DNA of 64,000 bases from Smittia aterrima (GCA_033063855.1 CP093831.1:9486001-9550000), one strand, 5' to 3'. Positions 1 to 14,363 are shown, counted from the stretch's first letter. Notes: generated from the letters alone by a model not told the origin. Translations and numbers: made by a program.

Positions 1-3000
1 CCGATTATCTTGTTATCGAATTCTTTCTCTTGCATCGTCAAAGTGAAAACTTTCTGCTGAAGCTAGCGGACGAGGGACCTGCTGAGTTCATTCGCCAAAA
101 TCTTCTTTCTGTAATGAGATTTTATGATTTTTCGTCGAACTGGTTTGAATCTTTTTTACATGTGACAAAGAAATTGTGAAAAGATGATAATTCGCTGTCC
201 ATCGCAAATTGCGCCGTAAAATTGTTTCTCGTCTAAAAAGTGCGAAAAAAAAACATTAGAAGTTCCATGCTCTTTTCGGCGAAGCGAAAATATTCCAGAT
301 AACACGCAATTCCTCACTTAGCGACTTTGATTGAGCAATAAAAATAAAAACTCTTAAAATCACTTTGGCGATTCGTTCTAAGCAATTCAATTTGATTTGC
401 ATGACCCCGTAATGGCGATTTTTAATAAAGTTTCGCGTTTGTCGGAGGCAAGGAACTTATTTCAAGATAACATGCGGCACGTGTAGCTTGCCTTGTTTCT
501 AAAATGCGTGTTGACTCAGGAACCGCAAAAAAAATGAGAAGAAAGCACATGACAGTGAAATTTATTTTTTGTTTTTTTTTTGACTTTTCTTCTTTCGTTT
601 CTGGCATGAAAAGAACAACGAGCAATTCGTTAGAAGGTAAAGTCGATAATAAAACATCGTGAGGTGTAAATTTTCTAAGCAATCGCAGCTCCAATTGATT
701 AATATCAAGTTGAATGAACCAGGTCAGAATGCGGTGGATGAGAGAAGCAAATAAATCGCAAGATACATTCAAAAGTATTTTTTATGTTTTCTCCAAAACT
801 TTTTTTTTCGTTGATCATTTGCATAATCTCGTGGACGATAAATCAGTAATAAATGAAGTATGAGATGTCAAACAATCTGCGAACACATGAGAGAACATAA
901 AAACTCCAATTAGAAGCCCACGCAAGTTTCTTAGGATGTGCACCTCGTGAGAACAGCATGATAACGAAGCAATGAGATGTTTTCAAGTGTTGGTGACAAT
1001 TGCACGTCACAAGCTTTTTCGAGAACTCGTCGTCGTCGTTTCTGTCGTTCGATGATAATGATCGCAACACGCACTTTAATAGAACGGCTGACACTTTTCT
1101 CTCCGCCGTCGATTTATTTCTGTTTCAAAAATTCGCTTTTACGTAAGTCAATAATCATCGTAGTCCGTCGTACAATGAACCTGTGGGCTTGATCAATAAC
1201 AAGTCATGATTCGAAATCGAGATGAACTATCGGTGATTGTGTTTAGCTTTAGCACGTAGGAATGACAGAAGCGAGGAACCAACAAATCGGTTTTGACAAA
1301 ACAGTTTCTCTTCGCAAACAAAACTACATCAGATTGAGACGTGCGACAAATTTTTGACAGGTTTAATCTGCTAGTGTTAAGTCGAGTTTGGCAAATTGTT
1401 GACTCGCTGTTAGCTTCAAATGAACTCCAAGTCATCATTTATCATTTTTGCCGCGAGTTTAGACGATTAATCATGAGCTTGTTGGCTGTTAGAAACCAGA
1501 AGTTGACGTTTCAAACGCGAAACTTTGAAGCGTGGCCTGAAAACTGCGAGTAGGTGAAATGAATTCGTAAGTCGCGGCCGTTTCTGTGAGTTTCGCAATC
1601 AAGATCAATTTCATCGCTTAATGCACTCGCTCAGGTTGTTCAACTCTAATATGTTTTAAGTTTTACGAGATGTTTCGTTTAATTTAGACTCTTGCAGTTG
1701 CCAACATCGATTGGATCGCATGAAATAAGTTCACTCAAATGCTGACCCCTTTCAGATATTAATTAAGTAAATGAAACTTTATCGCGATGTCAACAACAAA
1801 TTGCAATCGTGAGTGTCTTCTTCTCCTTCCCTCATGAGTTGTCTTCTACGTCGTTGTCGATAAGTTTGTGACCGCCATTAAATAGAGAAATGGATAACGA
1901 TTTGGAATCTCGAAGAAGTTTTAGTCACGTAGACCAAAAATCAAATCTGAAATAGATTCAAAGTATAATGGTATGCAAATGTTTGCACAGTCGCGAAAGG
2001 AATCGGAAAGACAGCAATCTCTTCAGCAGGTTGAATCGCTTAACGACGATGTAAACTTTGTTTCGTTTTCATTCATTCCTCCTTTTCTCTTTCTTTCTCT
2101 CGTCTCCCAAGATGAGATTATTGCTAATTTCATTGATCTTTGGTCTCAAGTGGTGGAGAAATTCACGACCTATCAACAAGTTCGGCCGATAAAAGTTTCT
2201 TCTCGCCTTCTTCATTCTAACGGGGATTCGCGAATTCGAACATTAATTTGTGAATGGCCTAGAAGCAAGTCGAGAGTGAACTATTCAAGTGAATCAATTT
2301 ATCATGCAGAGCCTTCTTGGCAACGACCATAGAGATTTCTCTTCGGTCATCAAACTCCACAAATTATTTTTTTACAACTCACTGAGTTCTAATCAACCTC
2401 GCCGGTCAATTAGACGAAAGTGCGAATTCATCAAAAAGAGATTTAAGTCTAGTTTCAATTATCTTTTGTTAAAATTTTTGCGCGTGAGGCGATTTGCGTT
2501 CACGGAGCTGCCGAAAGGAACTTTAAATTTGTTTTAATTATTTTATTATGCGAGAAGAATAAAAATTTATAGGTTCGACAGCATCACAACTTATTTATTT
2601 TAATGTAATGGACCGGCGTTGTGTTAAAATGAAATCGAAAACGTTTAAATATGCAAAAGAAGCTCCGCTGTCTCGCTGCGTAACCTTCGATTCTATGATA
2701 AACACGCGCCTCCCGATCGTTGTCATCGTCTCGATTGGCAAGTGACGTCTACGGACTGTGAAAGATTTTTAATTAAATGTTGTGTCTGCCCCGATGAGCA
2801 TCAAGACATGTGTCATTTCTTATTTAAGATCGTCGCACAGCGAATTAAATGCACTAACCGACATTGTCCCAATGCGGTTGCTGCGTCGTCACATCACCTC
2901 GTCTAGTTCCTACGGACAGCGTCTTTCAACCCTCTCGCTTTCAATTAATTCTATTTTCTGATTATGGTGTTGCTTTATTGATTTAGATTGTCGTGGATTA

Positions 3001-6000
3001 GATAAATTAATTTTATTATTTTTTGACTTCTCAATTCAAAGAGACACAACAAACTTGCCAAATTAACAGACAATAAATTAAATTTTTAACAGGCAAAGGT
3101 TTTGATAATGAAAAAATCTCCACAATAGTCGCGAGCGCTCATGAATATACAGATTAGCATAATGACTTCGAACCTTAATCTATTAGGGTGTTGGGAGTTT
3201 ATTGGATGGTTCAACTTGCTCCGACATTTAATAAATTATCAAAAACAAGACTAAATGTAAACGCTACACAGGCGAAAGCCATATTTGCCACGACGTTAAA
3301 AATAGTGAAATTATGTGAGATGATTTTTCTTAAAAGAAAATTAACATTTGATAGTCAAAGTTGTTAAGTGACATTGACTTGTGTGTGAAGAAGACAAAGA
3401 TTTGAGAACTTTATTAACATTTTGACTTGCTACATGTAACTTATCAAATTGACGTCAGTCAACATCTCTGTTTGCTATATCCTAGTTTATTTCATTCCGT
3501 TTAAATCTCTGCCATTAGACAAACCATTAGCGGTTTGATAGAAATTGCTGGCAAAGTTCCTCCTCAGCATTTAAATATAAAAATCGAGCGAAAAGAAACT
3601 CAATCACATCGATGGATCTTAATGACAGATCAAGCTAAATAGGCAAAACACGGATTAGCGTTCTTCTGCAAATTGTGCGAAACTTTTTAATTTATTCAAA
3701 TCGGAATCTGTTTCATTCTCAACGCACAATCTGCTTACGCATGAGATTAGTTTAAATTATGAGTGTATCTTTAAATATTTACGAGGGTTAATGATCGGTA
3801 AACAAACGGAAAGTCATTCACGCGCTTTTTCGCAAATTAATGAAAACGCAGGAGGAAATTAATGAGCTTCTGGTTTTTAAGGCCGAAAAGAAATTAATTT
3901 CACTTTTTAGCGAAAACAAAAATTTTCTTTAAATTGCTCTTTCGTTGTTGAAGTTCCTAATGAGGTTCTTAAACTCGTAAGCTATCGCTCTTGGACGAAG
4001 TTTGAGTCTTGGTTTGCTTTATTGCCTTTTCTGGTTTGGACAGAACAATTTCTTCTTAGATTGAACTGTCGATGTTAATGTGCTGATGAATAATTTTCTT
4101 TCTTGACTTGAAGGGATGGAAAATTCAAATTCTATCAAACCGAATTAGGCTCATCCTTAAAACAATTAGAAAGAAGAATTCTTCTTGAATACAAAATGTG
4201 AAAGTAAAATTTTAAAATGCAAATTGTTTTGCCTAATTTATTCTCCCTCCCCTCGGATATTTCGAGAGGTTAACGTTCGGAAAACTAACTCGATTCAATA
4301 AACTGAGATTCCCAACCGGCTTGCGTGTGCAATAATTTTTACGTCATCCGCTTGACCATGAAATATTTTTCTTCACAATTTTATGCAATCGAGAATTTAT
4401 TACATTCGACGTTTAAACTCAGAAACTCACGTAGACACTTGTTTGATGAGTCCAACAATTGAGAAAAAATATTTTTTTATTGAATTAGCAATAAACTGAA
4501 ATGAAACAATCGTAAAATAGCAAACGAAGCTAATTTTGGATTCGCACGTAGGCCTCGAACTTACGAGGAAAATTGGCTAAAATTGTTACAAATTTGTTTC
4601 TATTAAATTTTAAATCAGTTTGTGTAAACGAAACTTAATGTGAAAGTATCTATTTAAATTTCAATGTTTGCCTTAACTCCGCAGAGCAGCATAAGCTGAA
4701 AGTCGAATTTTCTCTACGATGACATTTTAAGATCCCAACAGATGACAAGAAGCGAAGAGTGAATTTTTCAATGTCAAGACGTTCCACCACATTTTTCAAT
4801 GTTGCTCTAGATGTTCCACTAATATTTCTAATTAAGCTATTCGTCTCAAGATGAGGAGAAAGAACTAAAGGCTACACATTTGTCACATTAAATTATGGAT
4901 GAAATAAAATAATTTGTCTGCAAGACTTGAGACTGTGTCAAGATCAGAGATGAAGGAAGGAATAGATTGAAAAATTCTCTACGACTGAATGTCATCATGG
5001 GATTTCAAACGAGAAATTGGAAATATATTTCAATGTTTGTTCGAGTCGAGCAAGCCCATAAATTTCGGACCGTCGAAGACTCGAAAGTATTTCACGATCC
5101 GAGAAGAACAAATTAGTTGATTCTGAGCTTAATAAAAAACATGCTGCGACACTCTATGATAAATGGAAATTTTATTGACTCTATGATAAATTTTTTCGTC
5201 GTCTCCTCTCGAAACGGACGATGCGTGAATGCTGAGAGATAAAAATTGCTGTCGCTGAGCATCGGAATTCCTTTCGATTATCATTTTTGCACATGTCGGT
5301 TAACGTAACGTGATCTTCTCGTTAAATGTTTTCGATGATTTACAATCATTCGGCACTGATCAAGCTTCTCCATGAACTCGCGCTTATAACTTTTATTGAT
5401 TCGCTTGAAATCTCAGAAAGAAAAAGATCGCGACACGAGAAAACGAATGCACGAGACAAGAAAACTTGTTGAAAAGGTTTCGATTCATGGATGCGCCGAT
5501 CGACATAAATTAAGATGCAGCAATCGAATCTCGGGTCAGGTAAACAAATCTTATAAGAAATGAACCCTTTCATAAATCGTCAGATCCCTCGTAGCGTCTC
5601 CCTTGGTCCTTTCCATCTCAAATAAACAAATAACGATAATTAAAAACTTTACACTTGCTGTCGCGTCTCGACGTGGAACGAAAGCGTGCGAACGAGACTT
5701 CGAAGCGAGAATCAATTTAGAGTTTGAAGAAGAAAACAATTCTTCGATAATTTAAAGCGGATCTCACTTCTTGTCGGATGCACTGGAAAATCACAAATCA
5801 ATGTCATGTCATGTAACACTTAAGGCAGGCACTTGATGCTTAAATGGTCACGCAACAATTTGCTTTTAATTGAAAAAGAACTTTCGCGTGCTTAAAACAT
5901 TTTTCTGCGGCGTCTCGCAGAAGTTGTGCAATTGGATGATCAATTGTTTCCTTGTCGAACGGCGAACGATTTAGGTTGAAACTTCTCAGAACTCTAATTG

Positions 6001-9000
6001 GAAAAGACTAATCGCTAAATACTTGATCGGACCAAAGAACTTGAAAATCAACTCGCGGCTTCAAACTTCGCTTTAGATCAATAACAACTTGAGCAAATGT
6101 TTATGCTTTAACTTTGAGTACAATGAAGTCTTACAAGAAAAGATTTTTCTGTTTTAACGTCTGGTCATGTTTGCAAATAAAAAGGTGAAAACTTAAGTGA
6201 ATGTCGAAGAAATGTGTTAACCATATTGAGTTACAAGCGTTTCGCTTTTTCGCGTAATCTTTCTTTAAAACGTTTAACAGTCGCCGCTCAATTGTTAAAG
6301 CAAAGACATAATAATCTCATAGATTGAGCTATTCACATGAATGTAGAAAGATCGCTCGGCATCTGCGTGTATCACGCCCACTTTAAGCGGCTCAACAACT
6401 CAGAGATCTTAAGCTTCAATAAACAAGATTGTCTGATTTAAGCGCTAAAATGCGAAGCACTTGGGGAAAATATTGAGCTAACAAGCATAACTGATTATTG
6501 ACATCATAATTCTCGTTCATTTACTGAGCTAATAAATTTATTGGGCGGTGCAATGCTTATAAAAATAACTTTGCTTTGAAACACTCAAGATCAAGCTGAA
6601 ATATTTGATTTTTTTACCTGATAAGCTCAGCGCTAATTGAAATGTCTAAGATTAAATTTCACGCTAAATATGTTGATTTAAGGAAGCAAAAATATTTTTA
6701 TTTAACTTGAGTGTGAAATTTTATTCTTGTTTGTAAAGAGTTGGAAAATATTTGCGGATTTCTCGATTTCCATTCATCAATCAACGCAACAAAGTCAACA
6801 AAATCTATTTCCAAGATGTAGATCGCACGTGCCTACAAGAAATCTCCGCAATTCGAAGAATCCAGCTTGCAATTCAATTAGCTCATCTGTAATTTGATCT
6901 TCAAGTTGATTGAATTAACAAGTGCACGCAAAATTCTAGAAAGCAGCAAAGTCGTAAAAATATTTTCAAGAACATGACGAATCATAGACTAACAAATAAG
7001 TTTGCGAAATTAAAAATAAAAACTGGCGATGAACGGCGTTGAAAGTCTAAAGACCCATCTAAGATCACTTGCCTCTCAAGCGGAAATTAGTGTGCGTCGA
7101 AAACAAAAATTCATCTACTTACGCACTCCTACAACAATCGTTCGCATTTTTTTTTGCGAATTTATAAAATTAGCAAACTGATCGTTAACTTTGTGTCGAC
7201 ATACACTTAAGAATTTGATAAACTCACTTGGCAAAACAATTTTCTTCGACTTGTTCGCGAAAGTTGTCTCGAGTTCATCGACGACGACAACAAAACGCTA
7301 ATTTTGTTATTTTGTTTTAAAAGACAAATTTGTAAAACATCAGTCGAAGCAAAGTAAAACATAAAACAATAAATAAAATCGAGATAAAATGCGTTTCATA
7401 TGTTAACGCTCTGAGGATTCGTTCGAGACTACGTTTAAAGAAAATAAATTCTTTTAATTGAAGATTTCAGAAATAAAGATGAGAAAAAATTAAAATTATT
7501 TTGTTCCCCCAACTTTTCACTCTACGTAGTTCGTGAACAAACCAAAATTTCTTCAAAAATGTTTTTAATTTATTTTTAACTTTCGGAAATTTATCGCTTT
7601 AACAATGAGTGAAGGTATTAAGTACTTTCGCCTCGTCCATGATATTTATAAACAAAAAGAGTTTAAGACAAATTTTGTCTGACAAATTATTCCAAGCCAG
7701 ATGCATGCCGCTCTCCGTCTTTGCTTCCTTTCTTCTTCTTCGTCCTTTGCATGCCTCGAAAATCATGAAGATTAATTACTGCGGTGCAGTTCGAACAAGA
7801 TAAAACAAATTGTTTCCCTTTCCTTCCTTGGCAGCTACTGCGACTTCAAAATCGATTGCATAAGAACCGAAGAGGTCACGTTCAATTTACAAAGCTAATG
7901 ATAAATGTTCGAGAGTTAGTTTGTGGTTCAAAACTCGATATTCGATCTCCTCGATGTTTGGATAGAAATGTTGAAGAAGCCCTTGAATGGTAAGAAGCAT
8001 TGATCGCTTAGAATTCGATGATGTTAATTATGCTGGCAAAGGAAAGCGGGAATATTTCTGAAAGCCGCACGCCGCGCGTTATTGCGTTTACACAAACGTC
8101 AAGTCAACGAGAGACGAGAGATTTACGATAGTGAAGCCATTACCCTTTTAAAGGATTATCCGGCGGTAATGAGGTGATAAATTTATCTATTTTAAAGTGT
8201 TCCTAGTGGGCCAAAAGTCGTTAATATTTCCCTAATCTGTCACATATTGCTTCGCGATGCGACCTTAACACGCTTTCTATTTAAATCCTTCCTTGCAGTC
8301 TCTTCTCCACTTAATTGAGCGACTATTTAAATAAATTAGTCGCTGCATCTTCAAACGAATCTCGCTCTTTTGTCACATCGTTCAAAATGTTTAAACGGCT
8401 TTTCGGGGGGAAACAAAAGAAGTCACATATGGCCCCACACTTCAACATCAATCTTACAAACATTTTTATGATTGTTTAAAATAAGCAGATCAATTCCCGT
8501 TTCCCTATTCGATACGTCATAAGAGTTTGGCACGTGTTTTTGTCCAGAGTCAGAAAGTCGAGGCTGGTACCGTCTCGCTATGCCATCAATCATTCACTAA
8601 AACTCTCCATTTGAATTTAATATGCTCCGTTTGTCACTCATGACTTTTATGTTTTCCTTTTTCGTGATGATCTCCGATTGTGTTGTTTATGTTATCGGCT
8701 CATGAAAATGTGTTCGAGAGGGCTGTTGACGATTAGTCTTTTTTGAAAAGCCATCAAAATATCGAGATCGTAAAAATTTCGCCAACAGCTTTCAATTAAC
8801 GAGACGATTCTTGTTTCTAGACGAGAGTTGTTATCAAGATAAGATGAACTATAAAATATCGAATTGGTTCAATAAATAAACTGAGATCTTTTAATTATTT
8901 ATACCCACTGAGCGCTCAGCTTTAAGCTATCAAACCATTTAAAAGGGATTAAAAGCATTGCATTGACTTTAATGAACTCGATAATTGAATGAGAATTCGT

Positions 9001-11360
9001 CAGACTCTCATGTTAATAGCCAACCGATTAAGCATAATAACTTTCGGATTTCAATCTACACACGTAGCTGACTTGCTGCGTTATCGAACGATATTTAAAT
9101 TCACTCAATAAGCACGCGATTGATTGCATGGCGAAGACATTCACGCAATTTCATTTTCGGGAGAAAATTCTAAATCATTGAACCAAACGTTGTAAAAGGT
9201 CGTGCTGAGCGATTTGCTTTTAATCTGTAAAAGATTCAAACGAAGCGTCAAGATTTGGCATTGGCTTCAATTTCGTTATTGATTGAGAAGAATTTTATTT
9301 AGAAAATTCCTCGACAACTCACTGCACAATCTGGTACATGAAATCAGCCGATTTTTTTTTACTTTCGCTTTTTCCAACCACGCTCGTTCATGACTTTCAG
9401 AGATCTCCGCTGTCTTCGCTCGAAACAAGAGGTGAGATGAGCGATTAATCTTTTGAAACCTTTTGCGTATTCTCTGGTCTTGTTTCAGAAAATTGTGTAA
9501 CTTCATTATCGACGCCTGTTTTGATCCACCGAACTGATTTTATCTCACCTCAAGAATGAAAAATTAGCTGAACGCGCTCGGCCTTTCAATTGTGACTTTT
9601 GTTTACCCGAGAAAGATTTCCTTTCATCTTCATAATAATCTCAAAGCCACGCAATTTAATTAACCAGGGAACCTTTTTTAGGGACTTTTATTTGAAGGAA
9701 TTTTTTCATCGAAGCAAAGATATCTTTCGAATAAATTGTTCAAGAAAAGATCGTTTGTTAGTTTTAATCCAAATGTTGATGCTTTGCAGAATGAATAAAG
9801 CAACGGATAAAAAGTCCTTCATTAAATTTGGTTCACATGAAATATTTTCAAATTGTTGACTATCAAATCCATTGGAATTCAATTAATTGGGCGGGTGGTC
9901 CTTAAGAATTCAAACGAAACCCGAAATTATTTAAACAGTTCGGTCGTAAACCCAAACAAAATCAATAGGACATCGATAAAAATGAAGACTTTCTTGTTCA
10001 AGGCGAACATCCCGAAAAGCAAAGAAAAGAAATAAATTTTGTGTCACTGACCTTTCCCTTCATGCAAGCGCCACTCTCTCGAGTGATTAAATTGGATGCG
10101 CTTTTCTGAACAATTTTCGATATTAATGAAAGGAAAATTCATCGCAACGAGGCCGAAATCGCTTAATAAATTCAGAATCTAAATCAATTAATCAACTCAT
10201 ACAAAATAATTAATCAAACAAAGAATTAAGAGCATTGAGGTTGTTTATACGCGCTGGCCAAGACTAGAGCAACGCATAAATGAATAATTCTCAGAGATGA
10301 TCGCGATTCGATTGACTTCGTGGCTTTACAATTCAAATTGCTCGACTTACATACGAATATCTAAGCTGAGCACACAAAATTCTTATTGTCAACTTCTTTC
10401 GTTATCTGATTCTTCGACGAAAACATTCTTCGCTTTACACTTTCGATTTCTAGGCGTTGAGAAACATGACATTTACATACAACTAACCTTAACTTCCCTC
10501 GAATGTCGGACGTTTGCCTACACGATTAGTAAAGTGTCTTGTTGGGCAATGAAAGCAAAAAATGGAAAAGCCCTCATGAAGATTATTTAAACAAGACATT
10601 CTACGAATGATTGAAGTTTACAAGCGAAAAGGTTCAAGAGTATTTTTGGCGATCCATATTTGTTTACTCTGATGTTATTGCTTTCGTATGCTGGAAGTGA
10701 AAATAAACAATTGCATATGAAGATCGTTTTTTGTTTTAGTTTTTTTCAAATATTTGATTAAAGTGAGATGTGATCGCCACTGAAAGTTGGTAATCGTGAG
10801 TGAGACAAGGACTAATTCTTGATACAGCTAATGATAGAAATCAAAGCCAAATTTACATTTTCTGGAACCAATTGAGTTAGTGCCACCAAAATGGTAAAAA
10901 TAAAAAATATTTTTATTTCTACTCTCAAAATATTGAGTAGAATTTTATTTCAAGTGAAAAAAAAAATTAACTAAAGAGGAATTTACGTTTAAAATTTGTA
11001 ATTTGTAAGGTTTTCATTTTGAATTATAAAGAGCTTTAAGCAAGTTTCAATTATTTAGCATCTTCATTGAACCAAAGCTTTTATTTGAACGGAATTTCAC
11101 AGTTATGAATGAATTTTCGCGGATTAACTTATTGCTAGTCATTCGTTTCTTAGCTGACAATTTTAATCTAAAGAAATGCACTAACTAATGATTTAATTAT
11201 CTTTTAAAATGCGTAATGACATAATTCAATTCAAGTAAATTTCTCAAAACAAATGAAAGTCAACATTTCTAAAACAGTCCACAACAAAATATCATAAATA
11301 TTTCTTAACAAGAATAAGAACAATTCATTTTATCAAATAAGTATTGGAATTCTTAAAGCT
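1..11360. other. Gene-free stretch
   Basis: I see no supportable gene here. The open frames are all short, lack recognisable domains and are not joined by convincing splice sites. The sequence is AT-rich with many homopolymer A/T runs. It may be intergenic, or a long intron or 5' regulatory region of a gene lying outside the window. The one local structure I note is a homeodomain-like inverted motif near 8.14 kb, described in the findings. Confidence 0.6.
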
Positions 11361-11366
11361 TTCTCG

Positions 11367-11500
11367 CTTATCAATGATTTTCTTATCATCGAGTTACTTA
11401 TATCGTCATCGCTTATAAATGTTTATCTCCTAATGAGTTTCACAGTGAAGACTGTTCGTTAGTTTTTTTACTATAAAACCTGCGATAAATTCAGTTTTCT
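11367..11500 (+). promoter_or_regulatory. Candidate promoter of first arrestin-domain gene
   Basis: There are GATA-type sites (CTTATC at 11367 and 11382, TTATCT at 11423), then a TATA-like TATAAAA at 11472-11478 and an initiator-like TCAGTT at 11491, about 50 bp before the start codon. The TATA-to-initiator spacing (about 21 bp) is shorter than usual, so the real start site may lie slightly further 3'. This is inferred from motifs only. Confidence 0.4.
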
Positions 11501-11540
11501 TACCATCATTGAGAAAAGTAGTCACATTAGCGCATCGGCG

Positions 11541-12748
11541 ATGGATTGCAAATTAGTTTACTTAAATAACGAGAAAGAGTTTTATGAGCCGGGTGAGAAG
11601 TTGAAGGCTCAAGTGACATTGAAGGTTCGAAAAACTGAAAGAATCAATCGTAAGTTCTGAAGTTCAAGTTGAATTTTAAACAGAACAGAATTCTCTTAAT
11701 TTGATTTCAGGAATCAATTGTGAAATTCTCGGCTATGCTAAATGCAAGTGGTACGAGGATAAGAACGGTGGTCAAGCAGTAGAAGTTAATAGAGCTCGAG
11801 AAAGCTTCATAAAAGAATGCTTCAGTTTAATGGGAGAATTTGAAAATAATCAAGTCGAGTTGACGGCGGGCGAGCACAATTTTGATATTTCGTATTTGTT
11901 ATCTTCGAATTTACCAACAAGTTTCAAGTGCAAAAATGGCGCGATAAAGTATAAAGTCGAAGTCATTGTCGAAAGATCTTGGAAGAAAAATTTAACGTTC
12001 GACTTTCCTTTTACTGTCATAAGCCCATTAAACTTAAATAGCAATGGAGGCTTCTTAAGGAATCCAATGAAAGAAGAACTTTCCAAGAATTTTAAACTCG
12101 ATTTTACATCAGAACCTCTTTTCCTGTCAGCATCAATTCCTTTCTGCGGCTACGTTCCTGGTCAAACGATCGACTTAACAATTCAAGTCAACAATCAATC
12201 GAGAACTCACGTCAAAGAAATCAAAGTTTCTCTCAAGAAAATTGTGAGTTTGAACAGTCAAATGCCGAGAAGGAAAACTTATGAGATGATCATTTCGGAA
12301 GCTAAAGTGTCGACTGAATCAGTTCCAGTTTCGACTATGAAGCTTTTCGAGCAGCAACTTGTCGTTCCCTCTCTGCCGCCTGATATTTTAAATTGTGAAA
12401 TCATTCAAGTGCAGTATGAGATTCGAGTCAAAGCAGTCACAAGTGGATTAAATCGAAGTCCTAAACTCAAACTTCCAATAACAATCGGAACTGTTCCTCT
12501 GGTTTTTCGACCTGGACCAATTCCTCCATCATCATCAACCACAAATTTGCGTAAGTCTCTTTTAACCTTTCTCCTTAGCTGTCTATTAAAATGATTGCTT
12601 TTTTCCAGTTCCACCATCCTACGAAGACGTCCTCAGAGAAACAGCGAGCGCCGACAGTTCAGACAACGAAACATTCAATCCACGTTATCCAGTCTTCGAC
12701 TTCGATTACGAGGAAGGCGAAAGCGCAACCTCGGCTAAAAATAACTGA
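11541..12748 (+). CDS. Arrestin domain-containing protein (alpha-arrestin), tandem copy 1
   Basis: Three exons, 11541-11649, 11711-12550 and 12609-12748, join in frame to 362 aa (start MDCKLVYLNNEKEF). Introns are 61 and 58 bp with GTAAGT donors. The protein has an N-terminal arrestin fold (about residues 5-150), a C-terminal arrestin fold (about 170-300), then a short tail with a PPSY motif, the usual alpha-arrestin ligand for WW domains of Nedd4-type ubiquitin ligases. Family members act as adaptors that bring membrane cargo to ubiquitination and endocytosis. A second copy follows 186 bp downstream on the same strand, with the same tail layout (PPSY, then YPVF) and the same phase-1 last intron, so this is a tandem duplication. 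Drosophila has several such tandem arrestin genes; I cannot name an exact orthologue. The start is the first ATG after a TATA-like box and matches the family N-terminus. Confidence 0.92.
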
Positions 12749-12831
12749 AAAATTATCTTTCCCTGCGTCACTGATTATTATCGTCACTTCAAAAACGAAA
12801 ACAAAAGTTAGTCATGGAACTTCAAAAGCTT

Positions 12832-12900
12832 CTTATCAAATCTTATCAAAAGCAAGGGTCGATAATAAAAACGAGTTTCTACAAATTTTGTGTCAGTTTA
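12832..12900 (+). promoter_or_regulatory. Candidate promoter of second arrestin-domain gene
   Basis: A perfect tandem pair of the decamer TCTTATCAAA (12831-12850) gives two GATA-type sites. It is followed by an AT-rich TATA-like ATAATAAAAA near 12862 and an initiator-like TCAGTT at 12893-12898, about 40 bp before the start codon. The whole gene-to-gene gap is only 186 bp, so the promoter must be compact or overlap the 3' end of copy 1. Confidence 0.4.
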
Positions 12901-12934
12901 CCTTCAATTGTTAGACGCGCTAGACATAGATAGA

Positions 12935-14363
12935 ATGGTCACATGTGATGTAAAATATGACAACAACCCGAGTGGAATTTTCTACGGCGGGCAATCGTTA
13001 TCGGGAGTCATTGAGCTCACGAACGATAAAGTTCGGAAGATTCGTGGATTGAGTTTGAGAATCGAGGGTTTCGCTAAAGTAAAAGAATTTATTTTCTTAT
13101 CTGCCACGTTTTCATTAATCGGAAAAAAATTAATTGAATTTGTAGTGTAAGTGGACTGAACGTGAAGGATCGGGAAAGAATAGTCGAAACATTAAGTACA
13201 GCGGCCGTGAAGACTACATGAACACTTTCTCTTACCTAATCGGCAATTATGACGGTAAGTGTGGAGTAATCTTTAACAACTTTCCGATAAGATAAAATTC
13301 TTTTAAACACGTTTTAGTGTCTCAAATTGAATTCGCCGCCGGTTTTCATAAATTTAACTTTTCTTGTGTCCTGCCACCACAATTGCCGACGAGCTTTGAA
13401 TCGAAATATGGATACATTCGCTATCAGATCAAAGTAGAGGTGGAGAGACCGTGGAAGTTTGATTTAAAGTTTTGTTTTGCTTTCACTGTGATCAAAGTAC
13501 TCGACTTGAATTATGAAAGTCCAGCGTTGAGAAACAAAATGAAGAACGAATTGACGAAAACGTTTTTCTTTGGATTAAGTTCGAAAGCTCTCTACGTGTC
13601 AGCAGAGATTCCAGTCTCAGGATTCGTGTCTGGGCAGACAATTCCAATTTCAATTAACATTAGTAATGACTCAAGTGTCGATGTCGATGAAACGAAGATT
13701 TCGTTGAAGAAAATTATTCACTACAACAGTCAAACGCCAAGACGAAAAACGAAGGAAAGAGTCGAATCCGCTGCAGAGATTCGTCACGCTGGTGTTCCTG
13801 GCAAGAGCAAGGGTAACATTGAAGTTCAATTATCGCTTCCTCCAGTTCCTCCAACGAATATCGCCTTCTGTCAAGTCATTCAAGTTAATTATGAGATTCA
13901 CGTAGTTGCTAAAGTTGGCGGGATTCATCGAAGTCCAGTTATTCGACTTCCAATAACAGTTGGAACAGTTCCTTTGATGAGTCGGCAATATATGAGTTTA
14001 CCTCCGGCTTCCAATTGGCAACAGCCAGGACCATCTAATGCTCCGGTACCAGCTTATCCCTCAGCTCCTTATATACCTCAATCAAATCCTTCAGCTCCAC
14101 CTGGCAGCAACAGCAATGATTTACGTAAATATTTCAAATTAGATTTGTAGCTTAAAGCTTAATTTCTTTTCGTTTTAGCTCCACCATCTTACTCAGCTGC
14201 AATGGGAATGACAGCATTTGAAGACGGCGATGAAGCACTCACTGAAGATAAACCGTTCAGCCCAATGTACCCGGTTTTCAATTTTGCTGGTCAAAATACG
14301 GATGATCAACCGCCGCCAGCTTACGGATTTGCTGCTCCAGAATATGAGAACAAAAAATTTTAA
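12935..14363 (+). CDS. Arrestin domain-containing protein (alpha-arrestin), tandem copy 2
   Basis: Four exons, 12935-13078, 13146-13254, 13318-14124 and 14179-14363, join to 414 aa starting MVTCDVKYDNNPSG. Arrestin N-domain covers about residues 1-165 and C-domain about 185-315. A proline/serine-rich linker follows, then a tail with PPSY, YPVF and a second proline motif PPPAY. Both PPxY motifs are predicted Nedd4-family WW ligands; copy 1 has only one. The protein is about 50 aa longer than copy 1, mainly in the Pro/Ser-rich linker. It has an extra intron in the N-domain (13079-13145). Probable function, as for the family, is ubiquitin-ligase adaptor for membrane cargo. Confidence 0.92.

Noticed and set aside
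1973..2537. Frames of 119 and 82 codons near 2 kb
   Set aside because: No domain, no splice partners, AT-driven composition; not supportable as genes.
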